Shown here piece by piece: positions 16,964-23,298 of a DNA stretch of 23,298 nt. Below the pieces are notes generated by a model. The model was not told where the DNA came from, did no database searches, and saw nothing but the letters and a program-made list of their open reading frames with translations. Both the position numbers and the translations under genes were made by a program. Numbering within the stretch: position 1 is the stretch's first letter; each line of letters begins with the position of its first letter. Source of the DNA: an uncultured Fretibacterium sp. (GTDB lineage Bacteria > Synergistota > Synergistia > Synergistales > Aminobacteriaceae); the NCBI GenBank assembly GCA_937899395.1, contig CALBPU010000022.1, positions 1 to 23,298 of the forward strand, in the 5' to 3' direction.

Positions 16964-16987
16964 ATTAAAATAAAGAGTAATTTGACA

Positions 16988-17767
16988 ATGATAACAATAT
17001 ATAATAATAATATTTTAGCGTCATTTTTAATAGTTTTGTCGTTTATTTCGGTTTTTCCGGTTCCGAAAAAATTTTTGCCCGAATGGAATAATAATAATCT
17101 GAAATTTTTTTGTGTCATGTTGCCTCCGGTAGGAATAATTTTCGGGGTTTCATGGCTGTTATTTTTTTACATGTTATCAAAGTTAATAATATTGTCCGAA
17201 ATGTTTAGAGGCTTTATTATGACATTATTAACTCTTTCATTAACAGGCGGGCTTCATATGGACGGTTTTATGGATACATGCGACGCAATTTTTTCTCATC
17301 TGGACAGAGATACACGGCTGAAAATTTTATCCGATACTCATTCAGGAGCCTTTGCAGTTATGGGTTGTGTGATAATTTTAATGCTCAAAAGTTTTTTGTT
17401 CTCTGAAATTTTTTCGCACAATAATAAAAATCTTTTCATGCTCGCTTTAATTCCAATTTATTCACGTTTAGGTATGGGATTATTATTGAATAATTTACCA
17501 TTCGCAAAATCTGACGGCCTTGCAGTTATACTAGGTTCTTCGAGAAATTTTCATCATAATATTTTTTTCGCTGTAATTTTTGTAATCTTAATTTCATTTA
17601 ACTTACACTCAAAAATTATTCCCGTAATGTTTATAATAATTCTCATAATCTGGAAAAATATTTGCTCAAAAATTTTCGGAGGCATTACAGGAGATCTTCT
17701 CGGAGCTTTCGTTGAAATTTCTGAAGCATTTATGTTAATCGGAGCAGTGATTGAAATTTGCATTTAA
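16988..17767 (+). CDS. cobS: Adenosylcobinamide-GDP ribazoletransferase (cobalamin synthase)
   Basis: Integral membrane enzyme that joins adenosylcobinamide-GDP with alpha-ribazole (phosphate), the last assembly step of cobalamin. The 259-residue protein has the CobS signature LTGGLHMDGFMDTCDA at 85-100, followed by the DTHSGAFAVMG segment near 116-126 and multiple hydrophobic helices. The N-terminus carries the usual short hydrophobic segment with FPVP at 23-26. ATG 16988 was chosen because it follows an AAGAG ribosome site and starts just before conserved sequence; TTG 16955 would add 11 unlikely residues that overlap the -10 box. Its end overlaps cobU by 10 bases, so the two are translationally linked. 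Confidence 0.94.
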   Translation: MITIYNNNILASFLIVLSFISVFPVPKKFLPEWNNNNLKFFCVMLPPVGIIFGVSWLLFFYMLSKLIILSEMFRGFIMTLLTLSLTGGLHMDGFMDTCDAIFSHLDRDTRLKILSDTHSGAFAVMGCVIILMLKSFLFSEIFSHNNKNLFMLALIPIYSRLGMGLLLNNLPFAKSDGLAVILGSSRNFHHNIFFAVIFVILISFNLHSKIIPVMFIIILIIWKNICSKIFGGITGDLLGAFVEISEAFMLIGAVIEICI

Positions 17768-18138
17768 TACTTGGCGGGCGTTACATGGGCAAAAAAATTT
17801 ACGCTGAAAAATTATACGGGAAATTTGACAATGTTTATGATTTATCAATTCAAGAACTTGAAAATGTAAAAAATTCAGGGTTGATTATAAATCTTCACAT
17901 CGGCATAAAAAATTTACTCATGAAAAATATTAACGCCTTTGATTTTTTCAAAGCAAGAATAAAATTTTTAAGACAGTATGTTATAACAGGCGACGAAATT
18001 TCAGGAGGAATAATTCCTGTTGATAAATTTGAAAGACAATGGCGAGATGAGACGGGGAAAATTTATCAATTTTTAGCAAATGAAGCCGAAATTGTTGACA
18101 GAGTTTTTGCAGGTCTGGCAATAAGATTGAAAGGGTGA
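17758..18138 (+). CDS. cobU: Short CobU-type adenosylcobinamide kinase/guanylyltransferase
   Basis: CobU phosphorylates adenosylcobinamide and then transfers GMP, supplying CobS with its substrate. The N-terminus LILGGRYMGKKIYAE (residues 3-16) is the P-loop region. The canonical GGxRSGKS is GGRYMGKK here, so the last Ser/Thr is Lys. GDEISGGIIPVDKFERQWRD in the C-terminal half matches the conserved NEVGxGIVPxxxxxRxFRD segment, and the end AGLAIRLKG matches AGLPxxLKG. Only 126 residues versus about 175 in enteric CobU. The usual RHxxxRP segment with the guanylylated His is missing, as in compact clostridial relatives, so the second activity is uncertain. The TTG start is supported by conserved sequence immediately after it and GGAG 13 bases upstream inside cobS. 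Confidence 0.8.
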   Translation: MHLILGGRYMGKKIYAEKLYGKFDNVYDLSIQELENVKNSGLIINLHIGIKNLLMKNINAFDFFKARIKFLRQYVITGDEISGGIIPVDKFERQWRDETGKIYQFLANEAEIVDRVFAGLAIRLKG

Positions 18139-18145
18139 AATTTTA

Positions 18146-18928
18146 ATGAACGATAAAAAATACATATTTTTCGATATAGATCATACTTTAGTCAGCCACG
18201 TTAATAAACCTCATATCCCGAATGAAACACGTGAAGCAATAAAATTATTAAAAGTTCACGGCCATGTTCCAGCAATAGCTACAGGGCGTGCTTCATTCTT
18301 GACTTTTACAACGGCAAATGAATTTGATATTGATTATATAGTATGTTCAGGAGGAGCTGAAATTTTTGTTAAGGGCAAAGAAATTTACACGGAATATTTT
18401 CCTGATGAACATCTTAAAAAGTTTTACGAAACCGCAAAAAATTTTTCCGAATTAACCGCTGCAGCAGGGAAAAAATTTTTATATACCGATACAAACTCGA
18501 AGGATATTAAAAATTATTTCAATGCTCAAGCAGGATATGACTGCATAAGGAATATAAACGAAATGGAAGAAATTTTGATGTGTTATATCATGCTCCCTCA
18601 TAAAAATCTTAATTCAGAACACGGAATTTTTTATGAACCTCCTGAAGGATTAAGGCTTGAAATTATGAATGGCTTTACTGAAGCACGGCACGAAAAAACT
18701 TCAAAATGGCGCGGAATAGAATTATTAATTGAACATGAACACGCAAATATAAACGACGTTATAACTTTCGGAGACGGTGCGAATGATGTTGAGATGCTCA
18801 AAAATGCGAATATCGGGGTTGCTGTGAAAAAATCTTCGGAAAAAGCTCAAGAGGCTGCGGATTTTATATGCGGAGATATTGACGAGGGAGGAATTTTGAA
18901 AGCTTGTTATGAGCTTGGTCTTTTGTGA
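18146..18928 (+). CDS. Cof-type HAD-superfamily phosphatase
   Basis: A 260-residue cytosolic HAD hydrolase of the Cof (type IIB cap) group, which removes phosphate from small phosphorylated metabolites. Motif I is FFDIDHTLV with nucleophile Asp10 and Asp12; motif II is Thr46 in IATGR; motif III is Lys187; motif IV is GDGAND with Asp210 and Asp214. The cap lies at about 85-180. It starts 7 bases after the cobU stop, with AAAGGGTGA as ribosome site, so it belongs to the cobS-cobU operon. A role as the missing alpha-ribazole-phosphate or cobalamin-phosphate phosphatase (normally CobC) is a reasonable inference from context only. Cof proteins are promiscuous, so the substrate is not set by sequence. 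Confidence 0.88.
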   Translation: MNDKKYIFFDIDHTLVSHVNKPHIPNETREAIKLLKVHGHVPAIATGRASFLTFTTANEFDIDYIVCSGGAEIFVKGKEIYTEYFPDEHLKKFYETAKNFSELTAAAGKKFLYTDTNSKDIKNYFNAQAGYDCIRNINEMEEILMCYIMLPHKNLNSEHGIFYEPPEGLRLEIMNGFTEARHEKTSKWRGIELLIEHEHANINDVITFGDGANDVEMLKNANIGVAVKKSSEKAQEAADFICGDIDEGGILKACYELGLL

Positions 18929-18991
18929 GATAATTTACGAAATTTTTATCGAAAGGAACGATTTAATTTACGAGTAGAGACGTTTAATTTG

Positions 18992-19130
18992 AAAAAAGCC
19001 CCGCAGAAACCGTGTACTGACTGTTCTGACCCGTCCCTGTAAAAGACTTTGAAGTCTGCGGCTATTGCCTGAATGGAAGCGAGTGTTGGCTCAGAACTTA
19101 ATTCATTATCACGCGAATCCGCAGCGGCAT
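18992..19130 (-). ncRNA. Candidate intergenic small RNA of about 139 nt, possibly 6S-like
   Basis: Read on the minus strand, an extended -10 (TGATATAAT) is followed by about 139 bases ending in a GC-rich element and U6 (18997-18992). GUUCUGA-G-CC (19099-19090) pairs with GG-G-UCAGAAC (19032-19023), seven plus two pairs around a G-G mismatch. AGACU-UCAA-AGUCU near 19057-19044 is a small hairpin. CCGCAGA (19063-19057) can pair with UCUGCGG (19007-19001), just before the U-run. CGUG near the 5' end can pair with CACG near the 3' end. End pairing, a central unpaired section and an inner stem recall 6S RNA, but I found no decisive conserved motif. The gap lies between the HAD gene and the glycosidase gene; no minus-strand gene follows, so a riboswitch is unlikely. 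Confidence 0.5.
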
Positions 19131-19136
19131 GTATAA

Positions 19137-19145
19137 ATTATATCA
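19137..19145 (-). promoter_or_regulatory. Extended -10 promoter of the candidate small RNA
   Basis: Minus-strand TGATATAAT has both the TG of an extended -10 and a consensus hexamer. No good -35 box is visible, as is usual for extended -10 promoters. Predicted initiation is near 19130. Confidence 0.55.
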
Positions 19146-19177
19146 CTAAAATTCACGAAAGGTCTGTTTGTTTTTTT

Positions 19178-20635
19178 ATGATGAAAAATTTTTTTAAGCG
19201 TATTTTTATTATCGTTGTATTTTTAGCTCTTAACGTCAACTGCGCCCATGCAGTAACACGATACGAATTTCTCTCAAGACTTCTCGAAGCCAGAGGCATA
19301 AACTGGAGCGAGTCTCAAGAATTTCAGGAAAATAATCCCGCAGCTTTCATTTTACGGACAGGATACGTAACTGATACTGTAACTAATTTGTCAGCTCATG
19401 TTACAAGACGTGAGGTTTTGCGATGGTGCATTGAAAGTTTAGGCTTATCATTTGAGGCTCAATTATTGTCCGATTATCCTTTGAAATTCAAAGACGTTAA
19501 AAATTTAACCCCGTTTGAACGAGGCTGCTTAGTTGTTGCGTCTAACATGTCTCCTGAAATTTTCACTAAGTCCGATAAATTTCGAGGCAACGAAAATTTA
19601 AGCTCAAAGGAATTTCAAACGATTCTTGAACGTATGAGAAATGCAAGCTCAAATTTAACTCTTGATATTGTTCGCAATCCTTTAGAAGGTCTGAGAGTTT
19701 TTATTCATCGTGAGGGAGTTCCTACAGGTGTTCCTGCATGGCGTGTTTATCTTGACGGCATAAAAACTAAAACCGCCGCTCAAACTTTCCAAAAATCTTT
19801 GAAACCTGAGGGAATTAATGTAAGTGTCATAGCTTCCGAAGCAGCTTACGGAGTTAAAAGCGAAAAACTTGAAGATTATAATCAGGTCAGAAGGCTCGAA
19901 ACGATTGCAAAGGCAAGAGGATTAAAAATTCGTATAATGCCTTCAATGACTAACACAAATATGAGAATTGTTCCGAAATTTTGGGTCATGCTTAAAATCG
20001 ATCCGTCTTATTGGAAAATTTTGCCCGTAACTTCTAAAAACGGTTCCAAAGAATTATTAAAACTCTCTGAAATATCATCGCAAAACAAAACTAAAGCCGC
20101 AATTAACGCAGGATTTTTTGCCGTAACAAATTTAACCAGAGGTTATCCGATAGGAGCATTGAAAATTAACGGAAACCTCATTAATCAACCTTATGACGGG
20201 CGAGCTTGTATGGGTTGGAATAATGACGATGAAGCTTCGTTCGGAGTTGTCTCCGGAGATTTTTCAAATTGGTATGACATGGAAAATATTATTCAGGCAG
20301 GACCTTTGTTACTCGATGAGGGAAGAACTGCTAACTCCTTTGAAAATTTCAGCAGCTCTTTAATCAATCCCAGACACCCTCGTTCAGCAGTCGGACTTGA
20401 TAATGAAGGACAATGGTTTTTCTTTGTAATTGACGGACGAAACGGTTTGCATTCATCAGGCGCAACGATTTCGGAGCTGACAGACATATTACGCTCTCAG
20501 GGAGTTTTATACGCTCTTAATCTTGACGGAGGAGGCTCAACAGAAATTATTATTAACGGAAAAGTTTATAATTTTGTTTCAGACGGCAGAGAACGACGCA
20601 TAAGTTACGGGCTTGGAGTTAAACCTGTTGACTAA
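19178..20635 (+). CDS. Secreted phosphodiester glycosidase-family protein with SLH-like N-terminus
   Basis: A signal peptide (residues 1-25, cleavage after CAHA) sends this 485-residue protein out of the cytoplasm. Residues about 28-155 resemble S-layer homology repeats (RYEFLSRLLEARGI, VTRREVLRWCIESLGL, KFKDVKNLTPFE). Residues about 185-255 look like a SPOR-type fold (WRVYLDGIKTKTAAQTFQKS). Residues 305-485 match the phosphodiester glycosidase (NAGPA/DUF2233) domain: AAINAGFFAV, QAGPLLLDEG, HPRSAVGLDNEG, and LNLDGGGSTEIIING with Asp450. The family in bacteria acts on glycan phosphodiesters or wall-linked sugars. I chose ATG 19178 because the signal peptide starts there, with GAAAGG upstream; an in-frame ATG at 19073 lies in the small-RNA region and adds 35 non-homologous-looking residues. 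ATG 19181 is a near alternative. Confidence 0.86.
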   Translation: MMKNFFKRIFIIVVFLALNVNCAHAVTRYEFLSRLLEARGINWSESQEFQENNPAAFILRTGYVTDTVTNLSAHVTRREVLRWCIESLGLSFEAQLLSDYPLKFKDVKNLTPFERGCLVVASNMSPEIFTKSDKFRGNENLSSKEFQTILERMRNASSNLTLDIVRNPLEGLRVFIHREGVPTGVPAWRVYLDGIKTKTAAQTFQKSLKPEGINVSVIASEAAYGVKSEKLEDYNQVRRLETIAKARGLKIRIMPSMTNTNMRIVPKFWVMLKIDPSYWKILPVTSKNGSKELLKLSEISSQNKTKAAINAGFFAVTNLTRGYPIGALKINGNLINQPYDGRACMGWNNDDEASFGVVSGDFSNWYDMENIIQAGPLLLDEGRTANSFENFSSSLINPRHPRSAVGLDNEGQWFFFVIDGRNGLHSSGATISELTDILRSQGVLYALNLDGGGSTEIIINGKVYNFVSDGRERRISYGLGVKPVD

Positions 20636-20658
20636 AAATTTTTGTTATGTGTTAAAAT
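20628..20658 (+). promoter_or_regulatory. Candidate promoter of the small secreted protein gene
   Basis: TTGACT (20628-20633) is followed after 19 bases by TAAAAT (20653-20658), which is preceded by TG to form an extended -10 (TGTTAAAAT). The -35 box overlaps the last codons of the upstream glycosidase gene. This would allow independent, strong expression of the next gene. Confidence 0.45.
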
Positions 20659-20704
20659 ATTAAGGATAATTAATTTTCACAACGAAAGGCTGTGCGAAAA
20701 TAAA

Positions 20705-21250
20705 ATGAAAAAATTTGTAGTATGCGCTTTACTTTTAGGATTATTGGTTGCTTTTGCTTCACCTGTCTTAGCATGGGATGCAGCAAAACAGAAGGCTCTT
20801 GGTCAGGACAAAAATCAGATGACGTGGTATTTGCTTGATTACGGCAAGGACAGCAACGGTGTACCTTATGCTATTTCAAGAAAATATTACACTAACGCCA
20901 CCGTTAAAAATGAGACAATCGAACTTCTTATGTCAAAGTTCGCAATTTCTCCTGAAGTTGCAGGAAGCCTTTATTTCACCGAGTACGGCTATGAATATAC
21001 GCCCGACGGAAAACAGTTCGCTTTAACATATCTTCGTCATTACGATATGCTCGGACATGAAATTCACGGCACTGAATACGGCACTGATGAAAATCCTAAG
21101 ACATTCGCCGGAATCCCTGCCGGTTCGACACCTGCAAAGGGAGTCGCTTATGCACTTGGAAAGGCACCTGCTGCAACAACACAGAAAGCAGCATCTCAAA
21201 AAAGCTCAACAGTTCCTGCAAAGAGAGTTGTAAGAGCTACAAAAAAGTAA
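20705..21250 (+). CDS. Small secreted protein of unknown function with basic low-complexity tail
   Basis: A clean signal peptide (MKKFVVCALLLGLLVAFASP, cleavage after VLA at residue 23) precedes a mature part of about 158 residues that I do not recognise. Residues 24-130 are rich in Tyr, Trp and charged residues (MTWYLLDYGKDS, SLYFTEYGYEYTPDG, LTYLRHYDMLGHEIHG). The last 35 residues are Ala, Thr, Ser, Pro, Lys and Arg only, a disordered basic tail (STVPAKRVVRATKK). No Cys occurs after the signal. Codons end in C more often than in neighbouring genes, suggesting high expression. ATG 20705 is chosen for the signal peptide, with AAAGG 15 bases upstream; the in-frame TTG at 20642 adds 21 unlikely residues. 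A terminator follows 39 bases after the stop. Confidence 0.8.
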   Translation: MKKFVVCALLLGLLVAFASPVLAWDAAKQKALGQDKNQMTWYLLDYGKDSNGVPYAISRKYYTNATVKNETIELLMSKFAISPEVAGSLYFTEYGYEYTPDGKQFALTYLRHYDMLGHEIHGTEYGTDENPKTFAGIPAGSTPAKGVAYALGKAPAATTQKAASQKSSTVPAKRVVRATKK

Positions 21251-21289
21251 TTAGCTGATAATTATCCATTTGACAATTTCATGGTAGAG

Positions 21290-21334
21290 CAAATGAGCAT
21301 ATTTCAATTTTGAAGTACGTTCATTTGTTTTTTT
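21290..21334 (+). terminator. Intrinsic terminator after the small secreted protein gene
   Basis: CAAATGA (21290-21296) pairs with TCATTTG (21321-21327), with an inner TTCA/TGAA stem, followed directly by seven T residues (21328-21334). It ends two bases before the stop codon of convergent metH. Confidence 0.85.
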
Positions 21335-21336
21335 AT

Positions 21337-23298
21337 CTAGTTAATGATACTCGATAAAATTCTCACGCCTTCCATAGCATCACGGGCATAAAAATCAGCT
21401 CCGGCATATTTCGCAAGGTCAGGAGTTAAAACCGCTCCTCCAACAATAACTTTAACGTCAGGACATGAGGCTTTTAATTTCTCTATCGTTTCCTTCATGC
21501 TTGTAACAGTTGTTGTCATTAATGCGCTCAAACCTACAACAGCTACTTTATCCTTCTCGACTGCTTCAACAATTTTTTCGGGCGGAACATCTTTTCCCAA
21601 ATCTATAACGTTGAAATTGTAATTCTCGAAAATTGTTCGGACGATATTTTTTCCAATGTCATGAACATCTCCGTAAACTGTCGCAAGAATTACAGAACCT
21701 TTAGCTTTTTCAGAAGTTGATTTATCCATTGAGAGCGATAAAATTTCAAAGGCTGATTTTGCAGCTTCGGCGGCTTTAATTAATTGAGGCAAAAATAATT
21801 TTCCCGTCTCATAATCTTTTCCGACATTATCAAGAGCAGGGACTATATTTTTTTCAACGATTTCGAGAGGCTTGAAAGTTTTTAACAGTTCATGCGTAAA
21901 ATTTGCGGCTTCGTCTTTTAAGCCTTTAGCGATTGCAGAGTTCAAATCTTTGACAACATTTTCAGATTTTATATTTTGTTGAGGATTTGACGATGAAATT
22001 TTTTCGACAGGTTTTTGTTCGTTTAGTTCGCAGTAAGAAATATAATTTTGCATGTCATTTTCATCACCGCTTAACAAATTCCAAGCGTATAAACTTTCCT
22101 TTAAGTCAATATCTCCGGGATTAATAATCGCTGCGTCAAGACCGTTCATTATTGCAGCAATTAACATCGTTCGGTTGATTAATGGCCTTCGAGGTAATCC
22201 GAACGAAACATTACTTAATCCCAACACAGTACATACTCCTAAATTTTCCTTTACGAGTTTAACGGCTTTCAAAGTTTCAGGAACTAATTTTTGCTGAGCT
22301 GAAGCAGTTAAGGTTAAACAGTCAATTAAAATATTTCTGCGGGGTATTCCGATTTTCTCAGCTTCATTGATAATTTTTTCGGCAATCTTAAATCTTGCTT
22401 CAGCAGTTTCGGGTATACCTTTGTTATCAAGAGTTAATCCCAAGACACACGCACCGTATTTTTTAGCAATGGGCAAAATTTTTTCAAGGCTTGAAGATTT
22501 ACCGTTTACGGAATTTAATAAAGGTTTTCCGTTGTAAATTCTTGCGGCAATTTCGAGGGCTTTATAATCAGAGCTGTCAATTTGAATCGGAAGATTTACA
22601 AGTCCCTGAATTTCCATTAAAGATTTCATTAACATTTCAGCTTCGTCAATATCAGGAAGTCCTGTATTAAGGTCAAGGACGTCTGCGTTTTGTTCCTGTT
22701 GTTTAACAGCTTCTTTAATGAGGTAATCAATATTTTTTTCACGTAAAGCCTTCTGTAATAATTTTTTCCCGGTAGGGTTCAAACGTTCGCCGATAACAAC
22801 AAATTTTTTACCGAACGTTACGACTTTTGAAGCTGAAGAAATTACTGTTTCATTTTTTATGTTACGTTTTATAACATGGTCTGAGAAATTATTTACGGCA
22901 TTTTTCATCTTGAAAATATGTTCTGGAGTTGTACCGCAGCAGCCGCCTAAAATTGACACACCCGTTTTTGCGAACTCGACGGAAATTTTTGCGAACTCAT
23001 CAGCCGTTACATCATAGTGCGAAATTCCTTCAATCATAACAGGAAGTCCAGCATTAGGCTGAACCATTACGTGAATATGAGACATAGCACAAATTTTTTC
23101 GACGATTGGCAACAACTGAGACGGCCCTAACGAACAATTAACACCTAGAGCATTAATTCCAAGACCTTCAAGTGTAATTACCATAGCTTCAACTGAAGTT
23201 CCGAAAAACGTACGGCCAGAAGCTTCAAAACTCATTGTTGCGAAAATCGGCAAATCTGAATTTTCACGTGCTGCGAGAACGGCGGCTTTTAATTCGTA
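21337..23298 (-). CDS. metH: B12-dependent methionine synthase, N-terminally cut by the window edge
   Basis: Transfers a methyl group from methyltetrahydrofolate through cobalamin to homocysteine. The 653 visible residues hold: the end of the homocysteine domain, with zinc ligands in GVNCS and GGCCGTT; the pterin-binding barrel (VIGERLNPTGKKLL, then DVLDLNTGLPDIDE, IQIDSSDYKALE and LGLSNVSFGLPRRP); a four-helix cap; and the cobalamin-binding domain with GDVHDIGKN carrying the cobalt-ligating His, then VGLSALMTTT and VIVGGAVLT. The protein ends right after this domain, without the AdoMet-binding reactivation domain of E. coli MetH. The frame stays open to 23298, so the true start lies outside. 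It is convergent with the secreted-protein gene and near the cobS-cobU operon. Confidence 0.96.
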   Translation of the reverse strand, partial: YELKAAVLAARENSDLPIFATMSFEASGRTFFGTSVEAMVITLEGLGINALGVNCSLGPSQLLPIVEKICAMSHIHVMVQPNAGLPVMIEGISHYDVTADEFAKISVEFAKTGVSILGGCCGTTPEHIFKMKNAVNNFSDHVIKRNIKNETVISSASKVVTFGKKFVVIGERLNPTGKKLLQKALREKNIDYLIKEAVKQQEQNADVLDLNTGLPDIDEAEMLMKSLMEIQGLVNLPIQIDSSDYKALEIAARIYNGKPLLNSVNGKSSSLEKILPIAKKYGACVLGLTLDNKGIPETAEARFKIAEKIINEAEKIGIPRRNILIDCLTLTASAQQKLVPETLKAVKLVKENLGVCTVLGLSNVSFGLPRRPLINRTMLIAAIMNGLDAAIINPGDIDLKESLYAWNLLSGDENDMQNYISYCELNEQKPVEKISSSNPQQNIKSENVVKDLNSAIAKGLKDEAANFTHELLKTFKPLEIVEKNIVPALDNVGKDYETGKLFLPQLIKAAEAAKSAFEILSLSMDKSTSEKAKGSVILATVYGDVHDIGKNIVRTIFENYNFNVIDLGKDVPPEKIVEAVEKDKVAVVGLSALMTTTVTSMKETIEKLKASCPDVKVIVGGAVLTPDLAKYAGADFYARDAMEGVRILSSIIN

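Noticed and set aside
16909..16987. A cobalamin riboswitch before cobS.
   Set aside because: The leader is short and AT-rich and lacks the B12-box-like conserved sequence and room for the aptamer.
18992..19130. SRP RNA, tmRNA, RNase P RNA or a riboswitch for the glycosidase gene.
   Set aside because: The SRP tetraloop/AGCAG motif, tmRNA ends and RNase P core motifs are absent. The terminator and promoter point to the minus strand, away from that gene.
19073..19177. A 35-residue N-terminal extension of the glycosidase-family protein.
   Set aside because: It lies in the candidate small-RNA region, is followed by a normal signal peptide, and has no ribosome site of its own.
1..23298. Mobile elements, CRISPR arrays, toxin-antitoxin pairs, restriction systems or prophage genes.
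   Set aside because: No transposase or integrase motifs, no spaced direct repeats, and no defence-system domain set were seen. The frequent AAAATTTT words inside genes look like composition and codon use, not repeats.

Overview
The window is a gene-dense, AT-rich bacterial segment. Average codon use is AT-ending, and TTG and GTG starts are common. The encoded proteins indicate a Gram-negative-type envelope: an inner-membrane RND pump with its periplasmic adaptor, a membrane-anchored SurA/PpiD-like chaperone and a secreted parvulin isomerase. These are combined with clostridia-like versions of several enzymes: an aspartate kinase of the clostridial subfamily, a short CobU, CitX, and a MetH without a reactivation domain. 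This mix would fit a host-associated anaerobe such as a low-GC member of Synergistota. That placement is an inference from protein character, not from a marker gene. No rRNA, tRNA, CRISPR array, IS element or phage gene was seen, and no gene-free stretch exceeds about 250 bases.

Left block, minus strand (1-6456): polA, then a PpiD/SurA-like anchored chaperone with a roughly 230-residue acidic tail, then carB, whose C-terminus runs off the left edge. Spacing is tight (49 and 18 bases), so this is probably one transcript. Next, on the plus strand (6521-9208), come a stand-alone HATPase-like protein, a divergent aspartate kinase and a zinc-ribbon/SHOCT protein, closed by a hairpin terminator. 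A convergent secreted parvulin isomerase (9258-10073) follows on the minus strand.

Middle block (10187-12028, plus): a coupled trio of a two-TM protein, a CPBP-family intramembrane protease and an unrecognised secreted protein or lipoprotein, joined by a 20-base overlap and an ATGA overlap. The 3' end of the trio overlaps convergent citX by 30 bases. Upstream of citX, on the same minus strand, is an RND pump/adaptor pair with a hairpin terminator between the adaptor and citX. The RND promoter is framed by a perfect 9-base inverted repeat.

Right block (16988-23298): cobS and cobU overlap and are followed by a Cof-type HAD phosphatase, giving a late-cobalamin (nucleotide-loop assembly) operon. 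The gap after it holds a candidate small RNA of about 139 nt on the minus strand, with its own extended -10 promoter and terminator. Then come a secreted phosphodiester glycosidase-family protein and a small, probably highly expressed secreted protein with a terminator. Finally a convergent B12-dependent methionine synthase (metH) runs off the right edge. The cobalamin genes and metH fit together as maker and user of B12.
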